Source of the DNA: Methanobacteriota archaeon
GTDB lineage: Archaea; Halobacteriota; Methanosarcinia; Methanosarcinales; Methanosarcinaceae
Length of the DNA stretch: 46,711 nt
NCBI GenBank assembly: GCA_030054735.1
Contig: JASGVX010000121.1
Coordinates: 1-46,711, forward strand
Direction of reading: 5' to 3'
In this document: positions 17,301 to 27,512 of the stretch, piece by piece
How positions within the stretch are numbered: the stretch's first letter is position 1
Layout: every line of letters begins with the position of its first letter
Program-made: the position numbers and the translations under genes
The notes under the pieces: model-generated
Databases searched by the model: none
What the model saw: the letters and a program-made list of their open reading frames with translations, nothing else
What the model was told of the DNA's origin: nothing

Positions 17301-17418
17301 TCATTTGCTTTGCAGGCAAAGATTTAAATCAAATGATTCAGTTGTATCGCATGTTTCATTTTCGGGATTAGGTCCCGTTGGGATGTGGTCCTGCAGGCAG
17401 GGCTGAACCGTGAAACAT
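17301..17418 (+). promoter_or_regulatory. Structured 5' leader upstream of rpl15e (two RNA elements)
   Basis: Element 1 (17301-17336): tcatttg pairs with caaatga, and directly inside it ctttg pairs with caaag around a cagg loop, leaving an 8-base 3' bulge (atttaaat). Element 2 (17351-17418): atgtttca pairs with tgaaacat and encloses two hairpins, cggga-ttagg-tcccg (17363-17377) and cctg-cagg-cagg (within 17390-17401). The string tgcaggca occurs in both. Such a folded leader in front of a ribosomal protein operon suggests translational or attenuation control by the ribosomal protein, or a small RNA. Structures were found by eye; no covariation was tested. Confidence 0.5.
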
Positions 17419-17420
17419 AA

Positions 17421-18461
<1,041 letters not shown>

Positions 18462-18469
<8 letters not shown>

Positions 18470-19181
18470 ACCTAAATTTTATGACTTTTGCGTTCATGCA
18501 GCTCCGGATGGGGATAGTACTATTGAGGAACTCGTATCCCTTGCACAGCATTTCGGGTACAGCGGGATTGTCCTTGCCGAGTATTCCGACAAACTCCCTG
18601 GTAAGAAAGCGGCGCTGCCTTTGATTGAGGGTTTTGAGGTTTTCAGGGGAATTGAGCTTGTGGAAGAAACCCCTTCAAAACTGCACGGTTTGATTGGAAA
18701 GTTCAGGAACTCAACAGATGTCCTGATCGTGCATGGGGGGTCTGAAGCAATCAACAGGGCTGCACTTGAAAATCCAAGAGTAGATATTCTTAATCATCCG
18801 GCTTTTGAGAAAAGCAGCGGATTAAACCAGGTGCTGGCAAAAGCAGCTGCAGATAATGGGGTTGCAATAGGAATTACTCTCAGGTCCCTTCTCCATTCCC
18901 GGGGTTCAAGGCGTATCCGCATGCTATCTGACCTTAGAGCAAACCTTGAACTTGCCAGAAAATACGAGGTTCCTCTAGTACTGTGCAGCGATGCCATGTC
19001 TTGCTTTGACCTGCGCGCACCTATGGAAATTCTTGCTTTTGCTGAGGTCTGCGGGTTTGAAGAAGACGAGGCTCTTGATGCCATAAGCACTGTTCCGGAA
19101 AGAATTCTAAAAAAGAACCGACCTGGTCCTGGGTATATAAGGGAAGGCGTTGAAGTACTCGAAGGAGAGGATATCTTTTGA
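18462..19181 (+). CDS. rnp3: RNase P protein component 3 (Rpp30)
   Basis: 239 aa, TIM-barrel (PHP-like) protein that pairs with Pop5 in archaeal RNase P, the ribonucleoprotein that matures tRNA 5' ends. Recognisable blocks: YDFCVHAAPDG at the start, GIELVEE, LIVHGG, VDILNHP and GITLRSLLHSRG, and LCSDAMSCFDLRAPMEI. TTG 18462 start, five bases after a strong GGAGG and overlapping the upstream gene by eight bases. Overlaps rnp2 by four. Confidence 0.94.
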
Positions 19182-19510
19182 AAAGACTGCTTCCTTCACT
19201 CCGCGCTAAAAAGCGCTACCTTGCTTTTGAACTCATCTCGGAAGAACCTGCAAGCAGAAGTGACATTGTTAAAGAAGTTATCTCTTCTGCGTCTTCACTG
19301 CTTGGAGACGTTACAACGAGCAACTGTGACATTAAGGTTCTTGGATTTGAAAAAGGAAAAGGAATTATTCAGTGCTCTCACACAAAAGTTAAGGAAACGA
19401 GAGCCTCTATGGCTGCTCTAACTAGGATTAATGGAAAAAGGGCAACACTTCATGTTCTTGGGACTTCCGGTACTGTTAAAGGAGCTACGGAGAAGTTTCT
19501 GCAGAATTAA
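19178..19510 (+). CDS. rnp2: RNase P protein component 2 (Pop5)
   Basis: 110 aa. Ferredoxin-like RNA-binding subunit of RNase P, partner of Rpp30. Conserved LRAKKRYLAFEL start and KGIIQCSHTKVKETRASMAAL helix. TTG 19178 overlaps the rnp3 stop as TTGA. In many euryarchaea the proteasome alpha gene and exosome genes follow; here the cluster ends and decayed DNA begins, with nothing coding until the small gene at 19892. Confidence 0.94.
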   Translation: MKRLLPSLRAKKRYLAFELISEEPASRSDIVKEVISSASSLLGDVTTSNCDIKVLGFEKGKGIIQCSHTKVKETRASMAALTRINGKRATLHVLGTSGTVKGATEKFLQN

Positions 19511-19614
19511 AGTGAATTCAGCTCTTGAATCCCGTAATCAGGTTTTTGAAGGCTGTTTCCGGATTCAGAATAGTTGAAATTTGAGTCCTGGAAAGCTTGA
19601 CATGAAACCTGAAA

Positions 19615-19658
19615 AAGTCAGGTTTTAATAAGTCAGGTTTTAATAAGTCAGGTTTTAA
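19615..19658. repeat. Three 15-bp tandem repeats
   Basis: The unit aagtcaggttttaat is repeated at 19615, 19630 and 19645 (last copy one base short). It lies about 100 bases past rnp2. No coding meaning. The remaining DNA from 19511 to 19855 has no gene that I can support. Confidence 0.85.
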
Positions 19659-19855
19659 ATCCGGGTAATTAGAGTTCCCGGTTTAGTGTTTGCTATTTCT
19701 AGACTATAGATTGGGTTAAGACACTGACTGATGTAAGTGAGGCTGTGAATCCGCATTTTCTGCATTAGTAAAAGTTGTTTGAGCCAATTACCTGTTTTTT
19801 AAGGGGTGTACAGCATATGACACATTTTGAAGGCAGGTCAAACATATCTCTTCCT

Positions 19856-19904
19856 ACTCCAGAATCCTCTTCTCACTCCAGAATCCTCTTCTCACTCCAG
19901 AATC
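19856..19904. repeat. 19-bp tandem repeat at the end of the zinc-ribbon gene
   Basis: actccagaatcctcttctc occurs at 19856 and 19875, with a partial third copy at 19894 inside the coding sequence. The zinc-ribbon gene's stop codon (19892-19894) lies at the junction, so the gene's last few codons were duplicated outward, the same pattern as at 4997-5038. Confidence 0.8.
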
Positions 19905-20086
19905 ATAAGCGATTCAAGTCTTGCAGTTTCTTTTCTTGTCCAGTACCCGCAAACAGTACAGTATTGAAATCCTCTGAAAAGATCATTTTCAAGTTTTGAA
20001 TGACATTCTGGACATCTTTTCAAAAAAAGCATATGGTCTGGTTTTTTTTTGTCTTCAGCAATTAGTTTTCCGGCTGTTTTCTGCAT
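19892..20086 (-). CDS. Small zinc-ribbon protein
   Basis: 64 aa. One zinc ribbon, CPECHSKL (around residue 25) and CTVCGYW (around residue 43), preceded by a Lys-rich helix. ATG 20086 has GAGGT six bases upstream; TTG 20092 is a worse start. Similar one-ribbon proteins act in transcription, translation or as unknown adaptors; nothing more can be said. Convergent with no gene to its left but the 19-bp repeats. Confidence 0.6.
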   Translation of the reverse strand: MQKTAGKLIAEDKKKPDHMLFLKRCPECHSKLENDLFRGFQYCTVCGYWTRKETARLESLMILE

Positions 20087-20209
20087 GGTCAACCTCTTAT
20101 ATTTGTTTTAACAGATAGTTCATATATTTATTTATCTTATATGTAGATTTCTGGGCCAGATAATAATTTAAACGAATATATAGTAATATTAGTAAATATG
20201 TACTTATAT

Positions 20210-20855
20210 TCATAAAAAGCCGCTAATAAACCTCTTTATACAATCACTGGCTGAAATGTTTGCTATTTTACAATAAGCAAGTCGGTAGATTCTCCTGAAA
20301 AGCTTTAGTGCCTTCCTAGCTCTTTTTCGCTTCCAGAACTTTAAGGCAATTTTCATCATAGAGTCAGGATTAAGGGAAATAGAATCAATTTTCTCTTTTA
20401 TCAGGAATTCTGCAATCTCGTGAAAATCACTCAGAGCCTGACCGCAGATCTCCTGTGTCTTCCATTACGTTTTGCTCCCTGCAATGCCATTTACACAATT
20501 TTCATAACTCCAGGGTCCCGCTTTTCGATTTTTGCAGCAAACAGTTCCGAGTCACGGTTAACCCCAATGGCCAGTTGAGTAAGGTCGTTTGAGCCTATGG
20601 AGAAGCCGTCAGTGAATTTGCTGAACTCCTCAACAAGCAGGACATTATTGGGAATCTCAGACATGACACTCTGAAGCCCGTTTTCTCCTCGCATGAGTCC
20701 GTTTTTTCCATTCCGGCAATGACTCTTCTTGCTTCCTCAACAGTTTTGCGGAAGGGGGTCATAAGAATAAGGTTTGTAAGGCCCATTTCACCCTTTGCCT
20801 TTTTCATAGACCTGTAATTTGTTTTTACCTCCAGGCATATTCCCAAATTTCCTCA
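20210..20855 (-). pseudogene. Remnant of phosphoenolpyruvate synthase (C-terminal part)
   Basis: Three frames together spell the C-terminal barrel of PpsA: EMGLTNLILMTPFRKTVEEA (about 20800-20735), then RGENGLQSVMSEIPNN and DGFSIGSNDLTQLAIGVNRD (20694-20500), then [20 protein letters not shown] and [10 protein letters not shown] (about 20450-20350). Frameshifts separate the pieces and a TAA lies in the third. The N-terminal two-thirds of the gene is absent, so this is a decayed partial copy; a functional ppsA must be elsewhere. Confidence 0.82.
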
Positions 20856-21040
20856 TAATATTTAGTATAAACTTAATAAGTATTACAATACATTTAAAGT
20901 TTAGTAGTGTTATTATGGAATTTTCCAAAAGCAAATTGTATGAGCTCCAGAACAAAAATACTTCAGAAATTAGTAAGATAACCCGTAGTAATTAAGTCCT
21001 TATGAAAGAAATCAGTTTGCCTGTGTTGAAAAAATTATGT

Positions 21041-21157
21041 TAGGACTTACGCAGTTGAACTGAAAACCATAAGCGGAAAAGACTTGACCGTATAAATCTG
21101 ACTAATGTTGACGAGCCCGCATGTGCCTGATTTTACTCCCCAACTGCGCAAGTCCTA
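21041..21157. mobile_element. Short MITE with 17-bp terminal inverted repeats
   Basis: taggacttacgcagttg at 21041-21057 is matched by its complement at 21141-21157 (caactgcgcaagtccta) with one mismatch. The 117-bp element has no ORF. The ends look like those of IS4- or IS5-type elements. No clear target duplication. Confidence 0.75.
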
Positions 21158-21510
21158 TATGTTTAAGTTCGGTGTAAAGTGAAAAAACAGAAAAACTTGG
21201 GTCTGGATATCTCAATGTCGGTTTGGTTTCCCCCATTTTGGCCGGTTTAAATTTCCGGTCATGTCCCTAAATTATAGATCAATTCTGGAAAAGCGAGTAC
21301 ATCCCATGTATTCAATGAATGTATTAAGAGATTCTAATGCATTTGATTTTCAATGATTTAGACCCACGACCAAATTAATTATGAACAAGGAAAAGCCTGA
21401 AAAATGCAGGTAGCATGATAATGTCTGGAAGTATGATGATGTCAATACACCGTAGAGTATTAAACCCGGAGGAATAAGTAATTCGCATTCAAATACATTA
21501 TTAATAAAGA

Positions 21511-21568
21511 CATATGGTTATATCTGAAATTCACATGGTTATATCTGAAATTCATATGGTTATGTCTA
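21511..21568. repeat. Tandem repeat, 21-bp unit, about 2.7 copies
   Basis: catatggttatatctgaaatt is followed by cacatggttatatctgaaatt and a third, shorter unit catatggttatgtct. Intergenic, no coding. Confidence 0.8.
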
Positions 21569-21696
21569 GAACATTATTAGTTTAATAATATAATCTTAAA
21601 CTAATTAACTAAAATTAGAGAGTTAAACTAAGAACTGATGCATTGATGTAATATTATACATTAAAAATATTATATATGATGACAGTATATTATAAA

Positions 21697-21864
21697 TTGC
21701 GTTCTCATCTCAGAACACCCCACTAACAAACACCTACTCAAAACCTACTCCATAGTAAAGAGATGAACTAAATCTCTCAACCCACAAATACTCAAACCTC
21801 TTCCCAAACTAAAAATATCTTAGTAACATTAGGAATTTCCAGATATATTCAGATGGGGACGCAA
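21697..21864. repeat. Repeat family C, copy 1 (168 bp)
   Basis: Begins ttgcgttctcatc and ends gatggggacgcaa, which are imperfect inverted repeats of each other. The interior (for example agtaaagagat and tcaaacctct) and about 50 bases of AT-rich left flank are shared with 22963-23157. It looks like a degenerate MITE. Confidence 0.6.
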
Positions 21865-22638
21865 CCTTTTTCAAATTAAATTCATCTAAGAGTTTTTGAT
21901 GTTTCTTTTTAGTTTTAGCAAAGATTTCTAGAAGTACAGTTTGTTCAGCGAATTTGATTAATGAAAGCAGGTATGCCATGTGTTTTTCCTGTTTCCACAT
22001 CATACTTTTATTTTCGCAAGATAGCGAAAAACTCTGTTAGAAATCCATTTGATCTTACCCAGTTGAAACCTGGTAAGGTTAACAAAGGATTGCTGAGAGC
22101 AATTCGATCCATTCATTTTACAATTTAAGTTACTGCTGAAATTAAGATTGAATGGAGTGAATAAAAATACCTTGTCGAAATATGGAGAAGTAGAATAGCA
22201 AGAAAAGCAAAACTGGGATAGAGTATTTCCTTTTTTGTTTCAAAATGACTGCATAACAGGTATTCATTTTCTGGCTAGATTATTTCTACGGTTCGGCTAA
22301 CTTTTGTGTATTGTTGTTTCTGCATAATATTTTAGGTAGTAGAAGGGGATCTTTTCTGAGGTAGGGGTCCGCAGAATATGTTAGTACACTCCCTTTTATT
22401 TCATTCCCATGCGGTGCAGCACTGGCAGAATGCTGTTATCAGTCCATTTCTGCATCAAAATTAGGTTAAATCTTTTTATGCTTCTTCCTCCACAGGTTTT
22501 GGAACAATACTAAGAACAAAAGCAATCTGTACCTCAAAGTCTTATAAAAGAAATGGATTATGTAATTTAAATTGTTTTTTAAAAACTCAACTAAATATAT
22601 TCCTACTGACATTATCAAATTGAACACTTGCAACGTTA

Positions 22639-22850
22639 GTTATCTGGTAACTATTCAGCCTATCAAAACACTCCTGTTGATATTGATTATAATGAATACG
22701 AGGAAACCGAGAATTAACTTATGAACAATGAAAAAAATGCAGTCAATCACCAGCAGTCAAAGAAAATCAAATTAGAGAAATTTGTCTCTTGGATATTAAT
22801 AAGATGGCTATTGATATTGTTTTATATGGGCTGAATAGTTACGTTATCTG
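22639..22850. mobile_element. IS66-type MITE with perfect 8-bp target duplication
   Basis: Element 22647-22842 (196 bp) is bounded by 14-bp perfect inverted repeats gtaactattcagcc / ggctgaatagttac and flanked on both sides by gttatctg (22639-22646 and 22843-22850). GTAA ends plus 8-bp duplication are the hallmarks of the IS66 family. The inside holds a 37-codon ORF starting MNNEKNAVNHQQSKKIKLEK that ends within the right inverted repeat, possibly a relic of the parent transposon. The intact target duplication means a relatively recent insertion. Confidence 0.8.
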
Positions 22851-22962
22851 ATCATATAGTATTATATCAGTAGTAATACATTATATCAATAGACTAATGT
22901 TTGTATAAGTAAAATCATATTACATGTTGAAAATATTAAATACAGTTAGCACATAGTATAAT

Positions 22963-23157
22963 TTGCGTTCTCATCAAGCCCTAACTAGGAAAGACCTATT
23001 CCAAAAGACCTACTTCAACATCCACTCCGAAAAACTACTCTATAAGTAAAGAGATATACAAAACTCACAGCCTATGAGTCAAGTACCTCAAACCTCTCAA
23101 AAACAAAAGCATCTCTTGTAAGTATTCGGAATTTTCGGGGTTAGGGTGGGAACGCAA
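22963..23157. repeat. Repeat family C, copy 2 (195 bp)
   Basis: Same left end ttgcgttctcatc as copy 1 and right end ggtgggaacgcaa. Interior is longer and more diverged than copy 1. Confidence 0.6.
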
Positions 23158-23180
23158 CATTTTTTAAATAATTAATAATG

Positions 23181-23341
23181 CAAGCTGTCTCAAAACTTAA
23201 ACCATTTCTACAATTGGATAATGAGAACCGTTAACTTTAAAGACATGACCACCTAAAACAGAGAAATTTAGATGTGAATTAACCTTATAGTAGAAAAAAT
23301 TGGCATAATTGTAGAATTAACTTTAGTTTTGAGACAGCTTG
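23181..23341. mobile_element. MITE family A, intact copy
   Basis: 17-bp perfect inverted repeats (caagctgtctcaaaact and its complement) enclose 127 bp with no ORF. It matches the split copy at 1431-1746, showing what that copy looked like before insertion of MITE B. A solo end of the same family (ttttgagacaacctg) lies just to the right at 23383-23397. Confidence 0.8.
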
Positions 23342-23421
23342 AAGATTACGGGTTTCTGACCCAAATGTATTATCAGGTATAGTTTTGAGACAACCTGATT
23401 ACTGAAGTTCCTAAGAAAGTA

Positions 23422-23487
23422 AATCACGGATAAACACAGATGAATACAGATGGTTTTGATTCCTGATCATCCGTGTGAATCCTCCGT
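23422..23487. repeat. Dispersed repeat (cacggataaacacagatg), copy A
   Basis: The string tcacggataaacacagatg followed by aatacagatggttttgattcc and a tail catccgtgtgaatcc also occurs at about 25067 and, more diverged, at about 23925. It has imperfect dyad symmetry (acggat / atccgt), so it can fold into a hairpin. Confidence 0.75.
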
Positions 23488-23492
23488 ATTTT

Positions 23493-23534
23493 GTTTCGGC
23501 ACCCGAGTTTCGGCACCCGAGTTTCGGCACCCGA
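23493..23534. repeat. Three perfect 14-bp tandem repeats
   Basis: gtttcggcacccga three times in a row (23493, 23507, 23521), followed by a fourth half unit atttcgcatcggg. GC-rich against an AT-rich background. Confidence 0.85.
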
Positions 23535-23724
23535 ATTTCGCATCGGGAGCACGAGGTCTGTTTCGCTTCGCTCAAGCAGACTAATTTATAGATTAAAAAT
23601 GAGTCTCAATTCCGCCTCGAGAGCCTGCAGACCTTTTGCATCAAGATGAGGACTATTAATTTATAATTTTTACATTTTTCATGGGCCCCCTTTTGATCTC
23701 CCCCACAGCAACCTGAGCAAGTTT

Positions 23725-23889
23725 CAACCTGAGTTCCCAAAATTTAAGCGCATAAATCTAATTTCACTAATCTACTATGTCAGATGATTGTTGTTTTAAA
23801 TTAGAACCTATTATTCATGCGCTTAAGTTTAAGCGCATAATAGGATATCAGAAGAACCTTATGCGCTTAAAAAGATGGAAGTTAGGTTT
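23725..23889. mobile_element. MITE family B, second copy
   Basis: Matches 1491-1655 over its whole length with scattered substitutions, including the four ttaagcgcataa-type palindromes. Ends caacctgagttcc and ggaagttaggttt. Abuts the direct repeat starting at 23889. Confidence 0.78.
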
Positions 23890-24118
23890 CAAGCAAACTC
23901 ACCTACCAAAAATCCTATATAATCCACAGATAAACACAGATGGACACAGATAGCCTGAATTTCTCGTCATCCGTGTAATCAGTGATAATCTGTGGTTCTT
24001 TTATCGAAAACCTATTAACTATCCCTGATTTCCAACTCCATCTGGTCATCCAGTTATCCCCTGGCCAATTTGAAGAGGAGTCGGGCTGTATTGCTCTGCT
24101 AAGAGCCCCATGGACCCT
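23889..24118. repeat. Left direct repeat flanking the HepT/MntA module
   Basis: Starts tcaagcaaactcacc and ends agccccatggaccc. The same order of blocks (caagcaaactcac, accaaaaatcct, ataaacacagatg, ttcttttat, agccccatggaccc) is found at 25032-25259 in direct orientation. About 230 bp, identity high at the ends and lower in the middle. Confidence 0.72.
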
Positions 24119-24236
24119 AACAAAAAAAGAAGTTTTTCTACATCGAGAGCCTGGACGAGTGTTATGACTCATTTTTTATATTTTCCGCCGGCTCTTTTCC
24201 AATATCTACATTAAAAACTGCATCATGATCAAAAAA

Positions 24237-24587
24237 TCAGGCATCTTCATTAAGGTCTTTGATAATTTTCATGACCACTTTTTTGAGAGTTGGAATGTCT
24301 TCTTCAATAACAGCCCATACAGAATCAATGTCTACTCCAAAGTAGTTGTGAACCAGCTTATCCTTCATCCCAGCAATTCCTCTCCAGGGAACATGGGGGT
24401 ATTTTACTCTCAGGGAACTGGACAGGTTTTTAGCAGCTTCACCGATGATCTGAATTTGCCTGATAGTTCCGTCCTGAACAAGGTTATTTGATTGGAAGTC
24501 TTTTTCGGAAAGACCCAGTGTGTACGCTTCGATAAAAGAGATGGCTTTCAAGATGTGAATAAGGTATACAGTGTCATCTCTTTTCAT
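24237..24587 (-). CDS. hepT: HepT-like HEPN ribonuclease toxin (DUF86)
   Basis: 116 aa, the normal size. Helical HEPN protein: IGEAAKNLSSSLR helix, WRGIAGMKDKLVHNYFGVD, and a C-terminal acidic helix. The HEPN active motif R-x4-H-x-Y appears as KDKLVHNY, with Lys in place of the usual Arg. HepT cleaves RNA, or is silenced when its partner MntA AMPylates the motif Tyr. ATG 24587 overlaps the mntA stop by four bases (ATGA), the usual two-gene arrangement. The pair is bracketed by direct repeats. Confidence 0.87.
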   Translation of the reverse strand: MKRDDTVYLIHILKAISFIEAYTLGLSEKDFQSNNLVQDGTIRQIQIIGEAAKNLSSSLRVKYPHVPWRGIAGMKDKLVHNYFGVDIDSVWAVIEEDIPTLKKVVMKIIKDLNEDA

Positions 24588-24934
24588 TCAGAGATCACTC
24601 TGGCTTCTTTTTTTATTCCATCAATCAGGTAAGGACTTATAGATTTTTCAGTAAGCAAATCGACTTTTATGCCCAGATAATCAGAAAGCTCCAGCTCAAT
24701 ATTTACCAGGGTAAGCAAACTCTTCCGCTCGGCAAACTCAACCAAAACATCAATATCACTTCCCGGTTTTTCTTCTCCCCGCACATAAGACCCAAAAATG
24801 GCTACTTTTGTGGCTCCAAATTTTTCCAGAAATGATGCAATTTTGCTAAAAAGCTCTTCCTTTTCTTCCATGGTGAGCATGTTGATATATCTCAGTTTGT
24901 TCAATTTAAAACTATCCTTGAAAACCCTATACAT
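24584..24934 (-). CDS. mntA: MntA-type nucleotidyltransferase antitoxin
   Basis: 116 aa from ATG 24934, which has GGAGGT and ggag upstream; a longer frame to TTG 24979 is also open, and a shorter start at ATG 24880 is closer to typical family length. Minimal nucleotidyltransferase: GSYVRGEEKPGSDIDVLVEF carries the GS-x10-D-x-D catalytic motif. MntA neutralises HepT by transferring AMP to its active-site tyrosine. Translationally coupled to hepT. Confidence 0.87.
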   Translation of the reverse strand: MYRVFKDSFKLNKLRYINMLTMEEKEELFSKIASFLEKFGATKVAIFGSYVRGEEKPGSDIDVLVEFAERKSLLTLVNIELELSDYLGIKVDLLTEKSISPYLIDGIKKEARVISE

Positions 24935-25797
24935 GAAACTCCGTACCTCCAGGAGGGCAGTATTTTTATGACTTTTCAATAATATTTGCTACTACAATCC
25001 TTTTAATCTTCTGAAGCAAGCTGGGGAAGATTCAAGCAAACTCACTACCAAAAATCCTTTATAAATCACGGATAAACACAGATGAATACAGATGGTTTTG
25101 ATTCCTGATCATCCGTGTGAATCCGCGTCCATCCATGGTTCTTTTATAAAAACCTCTTTAACCATTCCTGATTCCCAACTCTATTTCGTCTTCCTTTCAT
25201 CCCCTAATATTTTGAAATAGAAACAGGCTAGATTGAAACGCCCGCAGCCCCATGGACCCCTGTATACTATCCCCTTAGCTGATACATACCCTCCCCTTCA
25301 GGAAACCCTAACTTTTTTTGACCAATTCCTCAGAGAGTTTTAATCATTTTTATAAAACTCACCGGGACACTGCAAAACTTTCTAACGATATTGAAAAACA
25401 GAGAACAAGAATAAAACCTTCTTTTTGAAGGTCGACATTAAAAATCAGAACATTTTTCTTGATGTTGTTTTATACTATCCACTGGCTAGAAATGAGATTG
25501 AAAGTTGGTTAACATGTGGCTCAATTATCACCACATATATATATACTGGATCATTTTTTCCTAAAAGTTTAGGATGAGATATTATTAATTGATCATATGT
25601 AAACCTAAAAGTTTCGTACAAATACTATGTATTATTTTAAAATCGGCATCAACAAAAATTTTGAAAATCAAATATCCAACTGCCGAAAGGAGCTGATTAT
25701 GATGCCTCCAATAATAATAGATTCAAGATTATATAAAACTAAGTCAATGAATTGGAGACACGACCCGAAATAAAAAGGAATAATTAATAGAAAGGAT
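24935..25797. other. Intergenic region with right direct repeat
   Basis: 863 bases without a gene. 25032-25259 is the right-hand direct repeat; the remainder (25260-25797) is AT-rich, contains aaacctaaaagttt-like short repeats near 25565 and 25605, and shows no coding signal that I recognise. Confidence 0.5.
25032..25259. repeat. Right direct repeat flanking the HepT/MntA module
   Basis: Starts tcaagcaaactcact and ends agccccatggacccc; same block order as 23889-24118. It contains the cacggataaacacagatg repeat (about 25067-25122), nearly identical there to copy A at 23422. Confidence 0.72.
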
Positions 25798-26487
25798 TTA
25801 TCTCCTGAGGATCATGGATCTCAGGCGGTCAGCAGCACTTGCGGATTTGTCTGCAATGCTTCCGATCCTTTCGACAAGCCCCATAAGGTGACAGACTCCT
25901 GCTCCTCCTATGGCAGCCTCATGTTCGAAGATCTTTTTTAAGAGAGCGGTCTCAAGCACATCCACGTCATGTTCCAGCTTTTCGACTTCAGGGACGAACT
26001 CCAGGGTCTTTTTTATTTCTTCTTTGCTAAAAGAGGTGGCAAGAAGCTTGTAAAGCTTGCCAACAAGCTGGTCATATGTCCTTGCTGTTTTCAGAGAGGT
26101 TGCCATGAGTTCCAGAAAGCCTTCCTTGATTTCATCAGGCAGGTTTTGGCAGGGGCGCAGGGTCATCCAGTAGGCTGAAGCCTGGGCAAAGTCAGCTATT
26201 GAGTCCTGCTGCTTAAGGAAAGAAAGGAGATCTTTTTTGTTCACTGGCAGCCTGACGGAAGATGGTATACTTGCTCTGATTTTTTGTTTTATTTTATCTG
26301 CATCATGTTCAAGTATATCGATTTCTTCAGTACGCTCCTCAAGAAGTGACTGATTACCTGCACAGTAGGCTTCCATTGCTTCAGTGAGCTTTTCAACTGC
26401 AAGCACTCCTTTTCTGGCGTGTGCTTCCAGCGGGACAAAGGGAGATTCACTGACTACGTCAAAGACGGAACGAATGTAGCCTTTCAT
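25798..26487 (-). CDS. Pit accessory protein (DUF47/PhoU-like)
   Basis: 229 aa, all helical, two PhoU-like repeats ([20 protein letters not shown] and [20 protein letters not shown] carry the E-x3-D metal-binding pattern). DUF47 proteins sit beside PiT-family phosphate transporters and are thought to control them from the cytoplasmic side. ATG 26487 overlaps the stop of the transporter gene by four bases, so the two are coupled. Confidence 0.9.
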   Translation of the reverse strand: MKGYIRSVFDVVSESPFVPLEAHARKGVLAVEKLTEAMEAYCAGNQSLLEERTEEIDILEHDADKIKQKIRASIPSSVRLPVNKKDLLSFLKQQDSIADFAQASAYWMTLRPCQNLPDEIKEGFLELMATSLKTARTYDQLVGKLYKLLATSFSKEEIKKTLEFVPEVEKLEHDVDVLETALLKKIFEHEAAIGGAGVCHLMGLVERIGSIADKSASAADRLRSMILRR

Positions 26488-27512
26488 AAAAATATCACCT
26501 CGAGACCCACAAAAATCAATGCCGATGTAAGAGCAGCTATGGGGACTGTTGCTATCCAGGAAGAAAAAATCCTCCAGATCACGCCCAGATCAAGGGCTGC
26601 AATACCGCCTGCAAGTCCTACACCTATGACAGAACCGACAAGTGTGTGGGTAGTCGAGATTGGAAGGGAACTGTAGCTATGGAGAAGAACCACTGAGGCT
26701 GTTGCAAACTCTGCGGAAAAGCCGCGCGTTGGGGTGAGTTCCGTGATTTTGGAACCGATGGTTTCAACCACTTTGTAACCCCAGGTTGCCATTCCTATTA
26801 CCATGCCGAGGCCTCCCATTATAAGCACCCATACGGAAATTTCGCTTCCCATTATTCCCATAATATTGAGAGCGGCAGCGACAGGACCTACAGCGTTTGC
26901 TACATCATTTGACCCGTGCGCAAATGCCATATAACATGCAGTTATGATCTGCAAAGATATGAATTTTTTCTCAACAGATGGCAGGCTGCTTGCTCTGCGC
27001 AGGAATAGCTTTCTTATTATAGAAAAAGTAATGTAAGCGATAGCAGCCCCAAGAGCCGGGGATATAAACCAGCTGGCAATGATTTTCGTAAGTTCTCCCC
27101 AGTGGATATCAGAATAAGATATTGTTCCGTTATAAGCTGCAATCAGCCCGAAACCAAGTACAGAACCAACAATAGAATGGCTGGTTGAAACGGGAAGGTT
27201 GAAAAAAGTCGCAAGAGTTATCCAAAATCCTGCTGCAAGAACTGCAGCTAACATTCCAAATACTACAATATCCGGATGGACACTTCCTATTTTATCAATG
27301 GGGACGATGCCTTTTGCAATCGTAGAGGTAACCCGCCCCCCAAAGAAAACTGCACCCAGGAATTCAAACAAAGCGGCAATGATGATGACCTGCTTGAGCG
27401 ATAGAGCTCCCGTTCCTACCGAAGTCCCCATAGCATTTGCGAGGTCGTTTGCCCCTATGTTCCAGGCCATGTATAAGCCTGCAAGAATAAGTGCTATGAC
27501 AATTAAATCCAT
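26484..27512 (-). CDS. PiT-family inorganic phosphate transporter
   Basis: 342 aa, about ten hydrophobic segments. The two inverted halves carry the PiT signature: [18 protein letters not shown] near the N-terminus and [19 protein letters not shown] near residue 190. Imports phosphate with a cation (H+ or Na+) or metal-phosphate. First gene of a two-gene operon with the DUF47 protein. The promoter must lie in 27513-27650. Confidence 0.94.
   Translation of the reverse strand: MDLIVIALILAGLYMAWNIGANDLANAMGTSVGTGALSLKQVIIIAALFEFLGAVFFGGRVTSTIAKGIVPIDKIGSVHPDIVVFGMLAAVLAAGFWITLATFFNLPVSTSHSIVGSVLGFGLIAAYNGTISYSDIHWGELTKIIASWFISPALGAAIAYITFSIIRKLFLRRASSLPSVEKKFISLQIITACYMAFAHGSNDVANAVGPVAAALNIMGIMGSEISVWVLIMGGLGMVIGMATWGYKVVETIGSKITELTPTRGFSAEFATASVVLLHSYSSLPISTTHTLVGSVIGVGLAGGIAALDLGVIWRIFSSWIATVPIAALTSALIFVGLEVIFL

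Larger units (their letters stand above)
20856..24236. other. Gene-poor decayed region with several repeat families
   Basis: No convincing intact gene in 3.4 kb. It holds a 26-codon ORF at 20915 (MEFSKSKLYELQNKN...), at least five MITE or repeat copies listed separately, tandem repeats, and short frames full of stops around 22000-22500. A 64-codon minus-strand ORF (22003-21809) has plausible protein-like sequence but its end lies in a repeat. This looks like an insertion hot spot between the RNase P cluster and the phosphate transporter. Confidence 0.6.

Noticed and set aside
21809-22003. 64-codon minus-strand ORF (MMWKQEKHMAYLLSLIKFAE)
   Set aside because: It looks fairly protein-like but ends inside a repeat, has no partner and no recognised family; too uncertain to call.
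23422-25145. Three copies of cacggataaacacagatg as a possible CRISPR or tRNA-like element
   Set aside because: Irregular distances (about 500 and 1,100 bases) and embedded in longer duplicated blocks; no tRNA cloverleaf.
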